A DNA stretch of 64,000 nucleotides from an uncultured Oscillospiraceae bacterium. Lineage in GTDB: Bacteria; Bacillota; Clostridia; Oscillospirales; Ruminococcaceae. The translations under genes and the position numbers were made by a program. The DNA is taken from NCBI GenBank assembly GCA_900540595.1, contig UQGL01000012.1:1-64000 (forward strand), read 5' to 3'. Shown in pieces: positions 10,977-18,342 of this stretch; position 1 is the stretch's first letter; the number at the start of each line of letters is the position of its first letter. The notes beneath the pieces are model-generated. The model ran no database searches, was not told where the DNA came from, and worked only from the letters and a program-made list of their open reading frames with translations.

Positions 10977-12298
10977 TAGGTGCGGACATTCTTCATGATG
11001 TCACTGCACATCTCCTTGAGGTGCTGGTCGCGGTTGATGTTTTCCTCCATCGTCTTGATGGAATAGACAACGGTGGAATGATCGCGCTGGAACTCCTGAC
11101 CGATAGCCTCCATGCTCATGCCGGTCACCTCGCGGATAATGTACATCGTCATCTGCCGCGCGGCGCTCACATTTGCATTGCGCTTTTTGCCGCGAATGTC
11201 CGCCGGCATTACATTGTAGGTGCGGGCGACCTCATTCAGGATCTTTTCAATCGTGACGGGGATCGGCTGGCTGTCGTTCAGCGTATCCTTGATCGCGGTG
11301 GTCGTCACACCGATGCAGGGCTCAATGCCCTCCAGCATATAGTAGGCGTTCAGCTTTTTGACGGCGCCCTCCAACTGGCGGATGTTCTGCTTCAGATGGT
11401 TGGCGATGTACTCGGCCACATCATTGGGCAGGTCAAGGTTCAGCAGCTCGGCCTTGCGCTTGACGATGGCCACGCGGGTCTCAAAATCCGGCGGCTGGAT
11501 GTCGGCGGTCAGGCCCCACTCAAACCGGGTGCGCAGACGCTCCTCCAGCGATTTGATCTCCTTGGCGGGGCGGTCGGAGGCAATTACGATCTGGCGGCCG
11601 TCGTTGTGCAGCGTGTTGAAGGTGTGGAAAAACTCCTCCTGCGTGCTCTCCTTGCCGGCCAGAAACTGAATATCGTCGATCAGCAGCACATCGGCCTTGC
11701 GGTACCGCTGGCGGAACTGCTCCATCGTGGCGGTTTTGATCGCGGTGATCGTCTCGTTGGTGAATTTTTCACAATCCACATAGACAATGTTGAAATCCGG
11801 ATGGTTTTTCTGGATCTCGATCTTGATGGCGTTCAAAAGGTGCGTCTTGCCCAAGCCGGACGGCCCATAGATGAACAGCGGGTTGTATGCGCCGGAGGGG
11901 TTGGCCGCAACAGCCTGCGCGGCCGCAAACGCAAACTGGTTGGACGGGCCCTTGATGAAGTTCTCAAAGGTGAATTCATACCGGCCGCTGGGCAGGGATT
12001 TTTCGTCCATCTGGTTTTCGCTGTCGCCGGGCTTCACGCCGTCCTCCGGCGGGGCGACCACATAGCGGATCTCTACATCAAAGCCCAGAATGGCCTTGAA
12101 CGCATCCTGCAAAAGTGCTGTGTAGCGGTCCGAAACAATGCCCATCACGAAGTCACTGCGCAGCTCCAGCGTGACGGTCTTGGAATTTTCAAAGCTGACA
12201 GCCTTGATGTCCTTGATGTAAAATGCGTAGGTAGCGTCGGAGGTCTTTTCTTTGCAGTAGGCCTTGACCGCTTCCATTACCTCATTGATGGAATCCAT
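10976..12298 (-). CDS. dnaA: Chromosomal replication initiator DnaA
   Basis: DnaA binds 9-mer boxes at oriC and melts the duplex to load the helicase. From the ATG at 12298 (MDSINEVMEAVKAYC) it is 440 aa; a longer frame adds 12 unlikely residues. Domain I is at about 1-85, a short linker follows, domain III has Walker A GPSGLGKTHL and Walker B LLIDDIQF, and domain IV carries the DNA-recognition helix DHSTVVYSIKTMEEN. It is divergent from rpmH across the AT-rich origin gap, with its own promoter. Confidence 0.98.
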   Translation of the reverse strand: MDSINEVMEAVKAYCKEKTSDATYAFYIKDIKAVSFENSKTVTLELRSDFVMGIVSDRYTALLQDAFKAILGFDVEIRYVVAPPEDGVKPGDSENQMDEKSLPSGRYEFTFENFIKGPSNQFAFAAAQAVAANPSGAYNPLFIYGPSGLGKTHLLNAIKIEIQKNHPDFNIVYVDCEKFTNETITAIKTATMEQFRQRYRKADVLLIDDIQFLAGKESTQEEFFHTFNTLHNDGRQIVIASDRPAKEIKSLEERLRTRFEWGLTADIQPPDFETRVAIVKRKAELLNLDLPNDVAEYIANHLKQNIRQLEGAVKKLNAYYMLEGIEPCIGVTTTAIKDTLNDSQPIPVTIEKILNEVARTYNVMPADIRGKKRNANVSAARQMTMYIIREVTGMSMEAIGQEFQRDHSTVVYSIKTMEENINRDQHLKEMCSDIMKNVRT

Positions 12299-12367
12299 GA
12301 AACTCGATACTCCCCACTTCCTGTTATAAATCAACGCCTTTTACAAGGGCGCAAAAACACTGCATAC

Positions 12368-12396
12368 AGTATACCACAAAATCATGTTTTAAACAA
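12368..12396 (-). promoter_or_regulatory. dnaA promoter
   Basis: On the minus strand, TTGTTT (12391-12396) and TATACT (12368-12373) are separated by 17 bp, about 70 bp upstream of the dnaA start. Confidence 0.6.
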
Positions 12397-12589
12397 CACC
12401 TATATTATAATAAAGTAGGAATTTTTTTACGGCGTGGAAATGTTGAAAATTTTCCCGCAGAAAAGGTATTCTTGAAAGTTTTCCACAGAAAGTGTGTTTT
12501 TCAACAGTGAATAGTACAAAATGTAGTGGATAACTGTTTGTAGCGGAAGATTGTTTGACGCGCAGACGAAAAATTCTGCAAAAAACCTC

Positions 12590-12619
12590 TTGACAAAAGG
12601 GGTGCTTATCGCGTATAAT
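12590..12619 (+). promoter_or_regulatory. rpmH promoter
   Basis: TTGACA (12590-12595) and TATAAT (12614-12619) are both consensus, with an 18-bp spacer, about 85 bp before the rpmH start. Confidence 0.85.
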
Positions 12620-12643
12620 CTAACTCTGCAAGGCTGCCCCAGT

Positions 12644-12676
12644 GTATGGGCGAAGCCCTGAGCAAACAGCCCATAC
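12644..12676 (+). promoter_or_regulatory. Stem-loop in the rpmH leader
   Basis: GTATGGGC and GCCCATAC make an 8-bp stem with a 17-base loop just upstream of the ribosome site AGGAGGAATG. It could affect translation or stability of the L34 message; no family match is claimed. Confidence 0.4.
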
Positions 12677-12702
12677 CGGGATTTCAACAGGAGGAATGAA
12701 AA

Positions 12703-12837
12703 ATGAAGCGTACTTTCCAGCCCAAGAAGCGTCAGCGCAGCCGCGTCCACGGTTTCCTGAACCGCATGGCTACCAAGAACGGCCGCAAGGTCATCGCCCG
12801 CCGCCGTGCAAAGGGCCGCAAGAGCCTGACTGTCTGA
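12703..12837 (+). CDS. rpmH: 50S ribosomal protein L34
   Basis: 44 aa, entirely basic, reading [20 protein letters not shown] and ending KGRKSLTV, the textbook L34 sequence. It is too short for a standard ORF list. A consensus promoter and an AGGAGG site precede it and a strong terminator follows, so it seems largely monocistronic although rnpA is next. Confidence 0.97.
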   Translation: MKRTFQPKKRQRSRVHGFLNRMATKNGRKVIARRRAKGRKSLTV

Positions 12838-12860
12838 TTTGTTTCAGAGATTATGTGAAC

Positions 12861-12897
12861 AAAAGGGTTGCTGATTGTAAAATCAGCAGCCCTTTTT
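12861..12897 (+). terminator. Rho-independent terminator of rpmH
   Basis: GGGTTGCTGATT and AATCAGCAGCCC pair (one G-U) around a four-base loop, followed by TTTTTT. Confidence 0.85.
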
Positions 12898-12959
12898 TCA
12901 AATAATGGCTTTACAGAAAACGGGATTCATTATAATATAGAAGAATAGGAAAAAATAAA

Positions 12960-13115
12960 ATGCCTTCCCCCTTGGGGGAAGGTGTCCGCGGCCCCGACCG
13001 CGGACGGATGAGGGAAAAGTGCCCCGCAGCTGTTCGGTACAGGGCCGGCAGGGGCAGGCGCGCCCCTCATCAGCCGCCTGCGGGCGGCAGCTTCCCCCCC
13101 TGAGGGGGAAGCCTT
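12960..13115. mobile_element. Family A MITE-like element upstream of rnpA
   Basis: Outer hairpins CCTTCCCC/GGGGAAGG and CTTCCCCC/GGGGGAAGC flank inverted GGATGAGGG and CCCCTCATC blocks; the whole element is an imperfect ~155 bp palindrome. It ends 15 bases before the rnpA start, so it lies in the rnpA leader. Confidence 0.65.
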
Positions 13116-13129
13116 TAGGAAGGAGATCT

Positions 13130-13495
13130 ATGCGTTACCGCACTTTAAATAAAAACTGGCAGTTCAACCGGGTATATGGCCGGGGCAAAAGCTATGTACA
13201 CCCGCACTGTGTGCTGTATGTGGCCAAAAACCGGCTGGGCTATACCCGCATCGGGCTGACCGCCACCAAAAAGGTCGGGCATGCGGTGCAGCGCAACCGC
13301 GCCCGCCGCATCATGCGCGCCGCCCTGTCGGAGCATCTGGCCCAGAATATCGGCGGGTATGACATTATTCTGGTGGCGCGCGGCCAGACCCCCCGCCTGA
13401 AAAGCACCCAGCTGAGCAAAACGCTCGGCCGGCTGTTTGCCAAGGCCGGCCTGCCCGACCTGACCGCCCCGGCTGAGGACGCCGCACAGCAATGA
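13130..13495 (+). CDS. rnpA: Ribonuclease P protein component
   Basis: 121 aa from the ATG at 13130, preceded by AGGAAGGAG; the upstream extension reads repeat DNA. RnpA assists the RNase P RNA in 5' maturation of tRNAs. The conserved basic helix [11 protein letters not shown] and the preceding [14 protein letters not shown] strand are present. The C-terminus ends with an acidic [12 protein letters not shown] tail. The last codons overlap yidD. Confidence 0.95.
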   Translation: MRYRTLNKNWQFNRVYGRGKSYVHPHCVLYVAKNRLGYTRIGLTATKKVGHAVQRNRARRIMRAALSEHLAQNIGGYDIILVARGQTPRLKSTQLSKTLGRLFAKAGLPDLTAPAEDAAQQ

Positions 13496-13752
13496 TCGCC
13501 CGGGCGCTGATCGCGCTGCTGCGGGGGTATAAGCGGTATATCAGCCCGCACCTCGGGCATCACTGCCGCTTTGTGCCCACCTGCAGCGAGTACGCCATGC
13601 AGGCCCTTGCCACGCACGGCCTGCTCAAGGGCCTGCTGCTGACGGTCTGGCGGCTTCTCCGCTGCCAGCCGTTTGCCCGGTTCGGCTATGACCCGGTCCC
13701 CCCGAAAGGGAGGTGGGTCAGCCCGGACCGCAGGCTGACGCGCAGCCGCTGA
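13492..13752 (+). CDS. yidD: Membrane protein insertion efficiency factor YidD
   Basis: 86 aa with the family signature: an amphipathic N-terminus, then [25 protein letters not shown] and GFDPVP-like GYDPVP. The start ATG overlaps the rnpA stop (ATGA). YidD is a peripheral inner-membrane protein aiding YidC-dependent insertion and normally sits between rnpA and yidC, as here. Confidence 0.95.
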   Translation: MIARALIALLRGYKRYISPHLGHHCRFVPTCSEYAMQALATHGLLKGLLLTVWRLLRCQPFARFGYDPVPPKGRWVSPDRRLTRSR

Positions 13753-13753
13753 A

Positions 13754-13897
13754 AGGCTTCTCCCTTGGGGGAGAAGCTGTCCGCAAAGCGGACTGATGAG
13801 GGGAGAACCTCCCATCGCCGCCCCGCAAAGGGTTGGCCGGGCAAGCCCGCCCCTCATCCGGCCTTCGGCCACCTTCTCCCAAGGGAGAAGGCTTTTT
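13754..13897. mobile_element. Family A MITE-like element between yidD and yidC
   Basis: Begins with the hairpin GGCTTCTCCC/GGGAGAAGCT, then GACTGATGAGGGG, and after ~50 bp the inverted CCCCTCATCCGGCC and CCACCTTCTCCC/GGGAGAAGGC. It separates two genes that are usually close. Confidence 0.7.
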
Positions 13898-13985
13898 AAC
13901 CTTGCTTCTCATGTCTTTGCACTGCGCAGCAGAGACCTACATAAAAATAATGGTCCCGGGCGCAGACGGGGCAGAAGGAAAGGCT

Positions 13986-15008
13986 ATGAACTTTATGTAC
14001 TTCCTGGCCATATTGATTGGCCCGCTGGTGAAGATCCTGTACAGCTTCATCGGCAACTACGCGGTAACGATGGTCGTTGCCACCCTACTCCTCAAGCTGC
14101 TGCTCTTCCCCCTGAGCATCCATCAGCAGAAATCCTCGGCAAAGATGGCTGTTTTTCAGCCGCTGATGAATGAGATCCAGCAGAAGTACAAAAACGACCC
14201 CCAGAAACAGCAGGAGGAGCTGATGAAGCTCCAGCAGGAGCACGGCTTCAACCCCATGGGCGGCTGCATGCCCATGCTGCTGACGATGCTGGTGCTGTTC
14301 GGCTTCCTCGGCGTTGTGTACTACCCCGTGCATTACATCTTTGGTGTGGACAACGCCGCCGTCAAGGCCGCCTGTGAGGCGATCGGCATTGCCACCGCCA
14401 ACACCTCCACGATGCAGACCGCGCTGATTCAGGCCATCCACAACGGCGCTGTGATCGACCCGTCCATCATCCCCGCCAACATCGTGGCAGAGATCCAGAA
14501 CTTCAACACCAGCTTCTTCGGCATGGATATGTGTGATGTCCCCGGCTTCCGCTTTGTGCCCATCGCCATCTTCCCGGCCATCGCAGCGGTCACGATGTTC
14601 GTCAGCTACTTCGTCACCCAGAAGCTCTCCGGCATGGACGCCCAGATGCAGGGCAGCATGAAGGTCATGATGCTGGTCATGAACCTGATGTTCGTTACCT
14701 TCTGTTTCAACGCCCCGGTCGGCTTCTCGCTGTACTACGGCGTGTCCAACCTGCTGCAGATCGGCCAGTCCTATGTCACCTACAAGATCTACAGCCCCGA
14801 AAAGTTCAAGGCCCAGTATGAGGCCGAGCTGGCTGCCAAGCGTGCCGAGCGTAAGAAAAAGCGCACCGTCACGGTTGAGCAGAACGGTGAAAAGATCCAG
14901 AAGGAGGTCACCCTCGGCGAGGCCAACAAGCTGCGTCTGGAGCTGGCCCGCCAGCGCGAGGCCGAGCTCTACAAGGACGAGCGCACCACCCCGCTGAACA
15001 AAGACTAA
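13986..15008 (+). CDS. yidC: Membrane protein insertase YidC/SpoIIIJ (Oxa1 family)
   Basis: 340 aa from the ATG at 13986, preceded by AAGGAAAGG; an in-frame ATG at 13950 lacks a ribosome site. YidC inserts small membrane proteins alone or with Sec. The chain opens with LAILIGPLVKILYSFIGNYAVTM and the LLKLLLFPLSIHQQKSS hairpin loop typical of the family, then MPMLLTMLVLFGFLGVVYYP, IAIFPAIAAVTMFVSYFVT and LMFVTFCFNAPVGFSLYYG membrane segments. It is longer than Bacillus SpoIIIJ because of an extra extracytoplasmic stretch (about 110-185) and a charged C-terminal tail (about 275-340). No lipobox is visible. Confidence 0.95.
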   Translation: MNFMYFLAILIGPLVKILYSFIGNYAVTMVVATLLLKLLLFPLSIHQQKSSAKMAVFQPLMNEIQQKYKNDPQKQQEELMKLQQEHGFNPMGGCMPMLLTMLVLFGFLGVVYYPVHYIFGVDNAAVKAACEAIGIATANTSTMQTALIQAIHNGAVIDPSIIPANIVAEIQNFNTSFFGMDMCDVPGFRFVPIAIFPAIAAVTMFVSYFVTQKLSGMDAQMQGSMKVMMLVMNLMFVTFCFNAPVGFSLYYGVSNLLQIGQSYVTYKIYSPEKFKAQYEAELAAKRAERKKKRTVTVEQNGEKIQKEVTLGEANKLRLELARQREAELYKDERTTPLNKD

Positions 15009-15028
15009 GAAAAGACGCCGCGCAACCG

Positions 15029-15118
15029 TAGGGGCGAGCATTGCTCGCCCGCGCCGTTGGCGGCTGTGAGGGAGTGTATCCCCTGCCGCCGTAGGGGCGC
15101 ATTCTATATGCGCCCGCC
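15029..15118. repeat. Two GTAG palindromes in direct orientation between yidC and jag
   Basis: GTAGGGGCGAGCATTGCTCGCC (15029) and GTAGGGGCGCATTC...GCGCCC (15091) are GTAG-headed hairpins in the same orientation, unlike the usual inverted pairing. Their stems differ in sequence but keep self-complementarity. Confidence 0.65.
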
Positions 15119-15173
15119 CCGCTCCCCTTTGTGATGAACGTAACGATAAGAAATAAGAAGGAGGTTCCCTTTT

Positions 15174-16283
15174 ATGCGCAGTATGGAAATGAGCGCCAAG
15201 ACCGTAGAGGCCGCCGTAGAGGCCGCCTGCGAGGCGCTGGGCGTTGACCGCGATGACATCCATGTCAGCTACGAGGTACTGGAATTCCCCGCCCGCAAGC
15301 TGTTTAAGACCATCCCTGCCAAGGTCCTTGTAAAGGTCGAGGAGCCGGAGCCTGCCCCCGTGGAGGAGGTAAAGCCCGCCGAAGCCGCTGAGCCTGCCGA
15401 GGTCGTTGAGATCTCTGACGAGACCGCCCCTGCTCTGGAGCAGGAGGTCGTGGACGAGATGGTTGCCGAGGCTGACGATGAGACCGAGATCCCCCTCGAC
15501 ATCGAGGCGGACCCCCGCCTGCAGGCTGCGGTTGACTACCTGAGCCCCATCTTTAACCTGATGGGTGTTGAAAACTTCACTATAAGCGCCGTCAAGAAGG
15601 GCGCTGCCACGATCCTGAAGGTCTCCGGCGAGCATATGGGCGCGCTCATCGGCCGCCGCGGCGAGACGATGGAGTCACTGTCCTACCTCGCCAGCCTCGT
15701 TGTGAACCGCATGGAAGGCCCCTATGTCAAACTGGGGCTGGATGTCGGCGGCTACCGCAACAAGCGCGAGGACGACCTCTCTGCCCTTGCCAGACGCATT
15801 GCTGACCGCGTTATCCGCACCGGCTGCTTCTATGAGATGGAGCCGATGAACCCCTACGAGCGCCACATCATCCACACCGCCATCGCCGGTATGGAGGGCG
15901 TGCGCAGTGAGAGCAAGGGCGAAGGCCCGGCCCGCCATGTGGTGCTGTACTCCACCGACCCCGACGCCTGCAACCTGCCTGACCGCGACAATGCCCGCAA
16001 CCAGCGCGGCCCCCGCCGTGACGGCCAGCGTGGCCCCCGCCGCGACAACCGCGGCCCGCGCGGCCCCAGAGCCCCGCGTGAGGGCGGCCGTGGGCCCCGC
16101 TACGGCGCACCCCGCCGCGACCGCAATGACCGCGGCCCGCGCTACGGCGGCCCCCGCTCCAGCGTGCCCGGCCGTGAGTTTGCCGACCGCCCGCGTGACC
16201 CCGATGCAAAGCCGATGGCACCCAAAACCACCGAGCGTATCCACGACGGTGATGATTTCGCCTTTGGCAAGATCGAGTTTTAA
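15174..16283 (+). CDS. jag: Jag/KhpB RNA-binding protein (Jag-N, KH and R3H domains)
   Basis: 369 aa; the start follows AAGGAGG. Jag (KhpB/SpoIIIJ-associated) is an RNA-binding regulator of cell elongation and division in Firmicutes. Jag-N is at about 3-55, followed by an acidic Pro/Glu/Ala linker (56-115). The KH domain includes GALIGRRGETMESL, and R3H includes NPYERHIIHTAI (to about 245). Residues ~272-345 form a low-complexity Arg/Gly/Pro tail made of RGPR and GPRYG repeats, unusual for the family and like eukaryotic RG-rich RNA-binding tails. A terminator follows. It is the end of the rnpA-yidD-yidC-jag string. Confidence 0.93.
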   Translation: MRSMEMSAKTVEAAVEAACEALGVDRDDIHVSYEVLEFPARKLFKTIPAKVLVKVEEPEPAPVEEVKPAEAAEPAEVVEISDETAPALEQEVVDEMVAEADDETEIPLDIEADPRLQAAVDYLSPIFNLMGVENFTISAVKKGAATILKVSGEHMGALIGRRGETMESLSYLASLVVNRMEGPYVKLGLDVGGYRNKREDDLSALARRIADRVIRTGCFYEMEPMNPYERHIIHTAIAGMEGVRSESKGEGPARHVVLYSTDPDACNLPDRDNARNQRGPRRDGQRGPRRDNRGPRGPRAPREGGRGPRYGAPRRDRNDRGPRYGGPRSSVPGREFADRPRDPDAKPMAPKTTERIHDGDDFAFGKIEF

Positions 16284-16295
16284 ACAGAATTGTTG

Positions 16296-16335
16296 AAAAA
16301 AGCAGCCTGACTGTAAAGCCGGGCTGCTTTTTTTG
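16296..16335 (+). terminator. Rho-independent terminator of jag
   Basis: AGCAGCC and GGCTGCT form a stem around a 14-base loop and are followed by TTTTTTT, 13 bases after the jag stop. Confidence 0.8.
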
Positions 16336-16357
16336 GTGGGGGGCGAGGTGGATGTGC

Positions 16358-16486
16358 AAAGCCCCTCCGGCCTCGCAGGCTCGGCCACCTCCCCAAGAAT
16401 GGGGAGGCTTTCACGCGGGCAAAGCCCGCGCAAAAAGGCGCCCCACGAAGTGGGGAGCTGGCCGCGAAGCAGGCCTGAGGGGCTTT
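16358..16486. mobile_element. Family B MITE-like element
   Basis: Terminal inverted AAAGCCCCTC / GAGGGGCTTT with inner hairpins CCTCCCC/GGGGAGG and GCGGGC AAA GCCCGC. The same element occurs at 21856, 25927, 36714 and 42809. About 130 bp, no coding capacity. Confidence 0.75.
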
Positions 16487-16491
16487 CCCCA

Positions 16492-16797
16492 CTTTCCACA
16501 TCGTTTTCCACATGCGTGTTGAAAACTCTTATTTTTCCACAGACTACAACCGGCTATACAGGGGGTGCAAAAGCCCGGCTGCAAACAATATCTAGGCGTA
16601 AATACAGGGCTGCTCCACTACTAATACACATTTTCCACCGGAAAACCGGTTTTCCACCATTTCCCGGGGTTTTCCCTGTGGAAAACTCGTGAAAACTGTT
16701 GAAAACTATAAAATAACGATTATACGAATAAAATGGCTTTCAACCGCGGTGGAAAACTTCCCGCAGCAGGGGTTTTCCTGTGGAAAATGTTGAAAAC
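16492..16797. other. Dense cluster of DnaA-box-like TTTTCCACA motifs
   Basis: Within ~300 bp of AT-richer DNA there are CTTTCCACA (16492), TTTTCCACA (16504, 16533), TTTTCCACC (16631, 16650), TGTGGAAAA (16677, 16779) and GGTGGAAAA (16748), plus TGTTGAAAAC at 16517, 16697 and 16788. The motifs and the TGTTGAAAAC companion are those seen in the dnaA-dnaN and dnaA-rpmH gaps. The cluster lies in the convergent gap between jag and the ABC permease, about 4.2 kb from dnaA. It could be an extra origin module or a DnaA-titration site. Confidence 0.6.
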
Positions 16798-16884
16798 TGC
16801 CTTTAGTTGTGAAAATACACGGTTGAAAAGTCCGAAATGTTGTTAAAAACACAGGTGTAAGCGGAAGAAAAACAATTCCGCACA

Positions 16885-16926
16885 AAAAACAGCGGTCCAC
16901 CCCTGCCGGGCGGGCCGCTGTTTTTA
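16885..16926. terminator. Bidirectional terminator between jag region and ABC permease
   Basis: AAAAAACAGCGG and CCGCTGTTTTTA pair with an interrupted GC stem between them; A- and T-runs on both sides allow action on either strand. It lies 13 bases from the permease stop codon. Confidence 0.75.
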
Positions 16927-16938
16927 TAGACAGTTTTT

Positions 16939-18342
16939 TTAATCGTGCCGGATCGCTTCGAGGGCGCTGATTTTGACTGCCTTGTTTGCGGGCAGGATAC
17001 CGGCCACAAGGCCGACCAGCGTGGCGAACACAAGCGCCGCCAGCATCAGCCACGGCGGAATGATCGAAATTGCGGCGCTGCCGTCGCCGCCCATGTAGTA
17101 GCCGCCGCCCATCATGCCGGACAGGTCAAACCCCTGCCCCAGCACCGACAGATGGTTCAGCACAAAGCTGGCGATCAGGCTGATGATCAGCCCGATCAGC
17201 CCGCCGATGAAGCCGATGGTCGAGCTTTCGAGCAGGAACATCGTGCGGATGTTGCCCAGCTCGCAGCCCAGCACCTTCATGACGCCAATCTCGCGGGTGC
17301 GCTCATAGATGGCCATTGTCATGGTGTTGATGATGTTGATGGCCGCCACCAGCAGCGAGACCGCCGCAATGCCGCCAAAGATCATCTGGCTCTTCATGAC
17401 CTGCTTCTGCATCTCCTCGCGCTGCTGGTTCATCGAGTAGGTGTTGCTGAACCCCAGCTCGTGGATGGCGTTTTCCACATCCGTTACATAGGAGAGGTCA
17501 TCGACCTTGACATAGACCTGCTCGTAGCTTTTCTCCTCAAGCTTGGTTTTGGTCAGGTCGCAGTAGACCTTTTGCAGCATCTGCATATCCTGTATGCGCA
17601 GCACAACACCGGACTGGGTCCAGTAGCCCTTGGCGCCGTCAGGCGTCAGCACGCCCACGATCTCCAGCTGCCAGCTGCGGCTTTTTTCGGTCGAGCCTTC
17701 GCCGGTCTTGATGGTCAGGGTCATCTTGTCCTTGTCGATGTCCACAAAGGGCGGCAGCTCCTTGCCGGAGGCATCGGTCTGGCCCTCGTAACGGTAGCGC
17801 TTGGGGCTGTTGTAGCTCTTGCGGGAATCCTCAAAGTTGTACCCGGTGGAACTGCCCACCAGCACCTGCAGCTTGGTGGCCTTCTCGCTGGCGGGGGTGT
17901 TGGTCGGCCAGCTGCCGCTCTGCAGGGTAAAGCCCATCGGCTCCAGCGCGGTGGGGTCAATGCCGATCAGATTAGAAATGTCCATCGTGTAGCGGTCGTT
18001 GCGGCCCGCCGTGATGGTGCCCTCCAGATTGTACCCCTGTGCGTAGGGCGTTGCCGCCGCCACATGGGGAATCTGCTTGATGTTGGCGATCGCGGCATCG
18101 TCCAGATACAGCGGCTTGCCATCGCTGCCCTGCATCATGCCGTAGCCGTAGATCTGCACCTGGGTCAGGTCGCCCCAGCTCTGCAGCATTTCCTCATTCG
18201 TTTTGGTCTGGGCAATGCCCAGCGAGATCATCAGCACGACCATGCAGGTGCCGATGACAACACCCACCAGTGTAAGTGCCGTGCGGCCCTTGCGGCGCAG
18301 CAGGTTGCGCGCCGACAGGCTGATTTCATCAGAGATCTTCAT
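16939..18342 (-). CDS. ABC transporter permease, MacB/FtsX type
   Basis: 467 aa from the ATG at 18342 (MKISDEISLSARNLLRRKGRT); the longer frame reads the tail of the gene before it. One N-terminal membrane helix (ALTLVGVVIGTCMVVLMISLG, ~20-40) precedes a large extracytoplasmic MacB_PCD-like domain, then three helices near the C-terminus (MIFGGIAAVSLLVAAINIINTMTMA, IGFIGGLIGLIISLIASFVL, PPWLMLAALVFATLVGLVAGILPA) with the FtsX motif YERTREIGVMKVLG. It overlaps the CARDB-like gene by 14 bases and is the third gene of the operon. Such systems act as mechanotransmission exporters or in peptide sensing; the substrate is unknown. Confidence 0.85.
   Translation of the reverse strand: MKISDEISLSARNLLRRKGRTALTLVGVVIGTCMVVLMISLGIAQTKTNEEMLQSWGDLTQVQIYGYGMMQGSDGKPLYLDDAAIANIKQIPHVAAATPYAQGYNLEGTITAGRNDRYTMDISNLIGIDPTALEPMGFTLQSGSWPTNTPASEKATKLQVLVGSSTGYNFEDSRKSYNSPKRYRYEGQTDASGKELPPFVDIDKDKMTLTIKTGEGSTEKSRSWQLEIVGVLTPDGAKGYWTQSGVVLRIQDMQMLQKVYCDLTKTKLEEKSYEQVYVKVDDLSYVTDVENAIHELGFSNTYSMNQQREEMQKQVMKSQMIFGGIAAVSLLVAAINIINTMTMAIYERTREIGVMKVLGCELGNIRTMFLLESSTIGFIGGLIGLIISLIASFVLNHLSVLGQGFDLSGMMGGGYYMGGDGSAAISIIPPWLMLAALVFATLVGLVAGILPANKAVKISALEAIRHD

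Larger units (their letters stand above)
12299..12702. other. dnaA-rpmH intergenic part of oriC
   Basis: This AT-rich gap is the point from which genes diverge on both strands. It holds TTTTCCACA (12479-12487), AGTGGATAA (12525-12533, one mismatch from a DnaA box) and TGTTGAAAA/TTTTTCAACA 10-mers at 12441 and 12497. With the dnaA-dnaN gap it forms a bipartite origin like that of Bacillus. Confidence 0.65.

Noticed and set aside
12642..12905. 87-codon plus frame and 107-codon minus frame around rpmH
   Set aside because: Both overlap the unmistakable L34 gene and its promoter or origin DNA.
16492..16797. Primary oriC at 16.5 kb in place of the dnaA region
   Set aside because: Gene orientation diverges at 12.3-12.7 kb, not here, and the trio-like tract and consensus DnaA box lie by dnaA; kept as an accessory cluster only.
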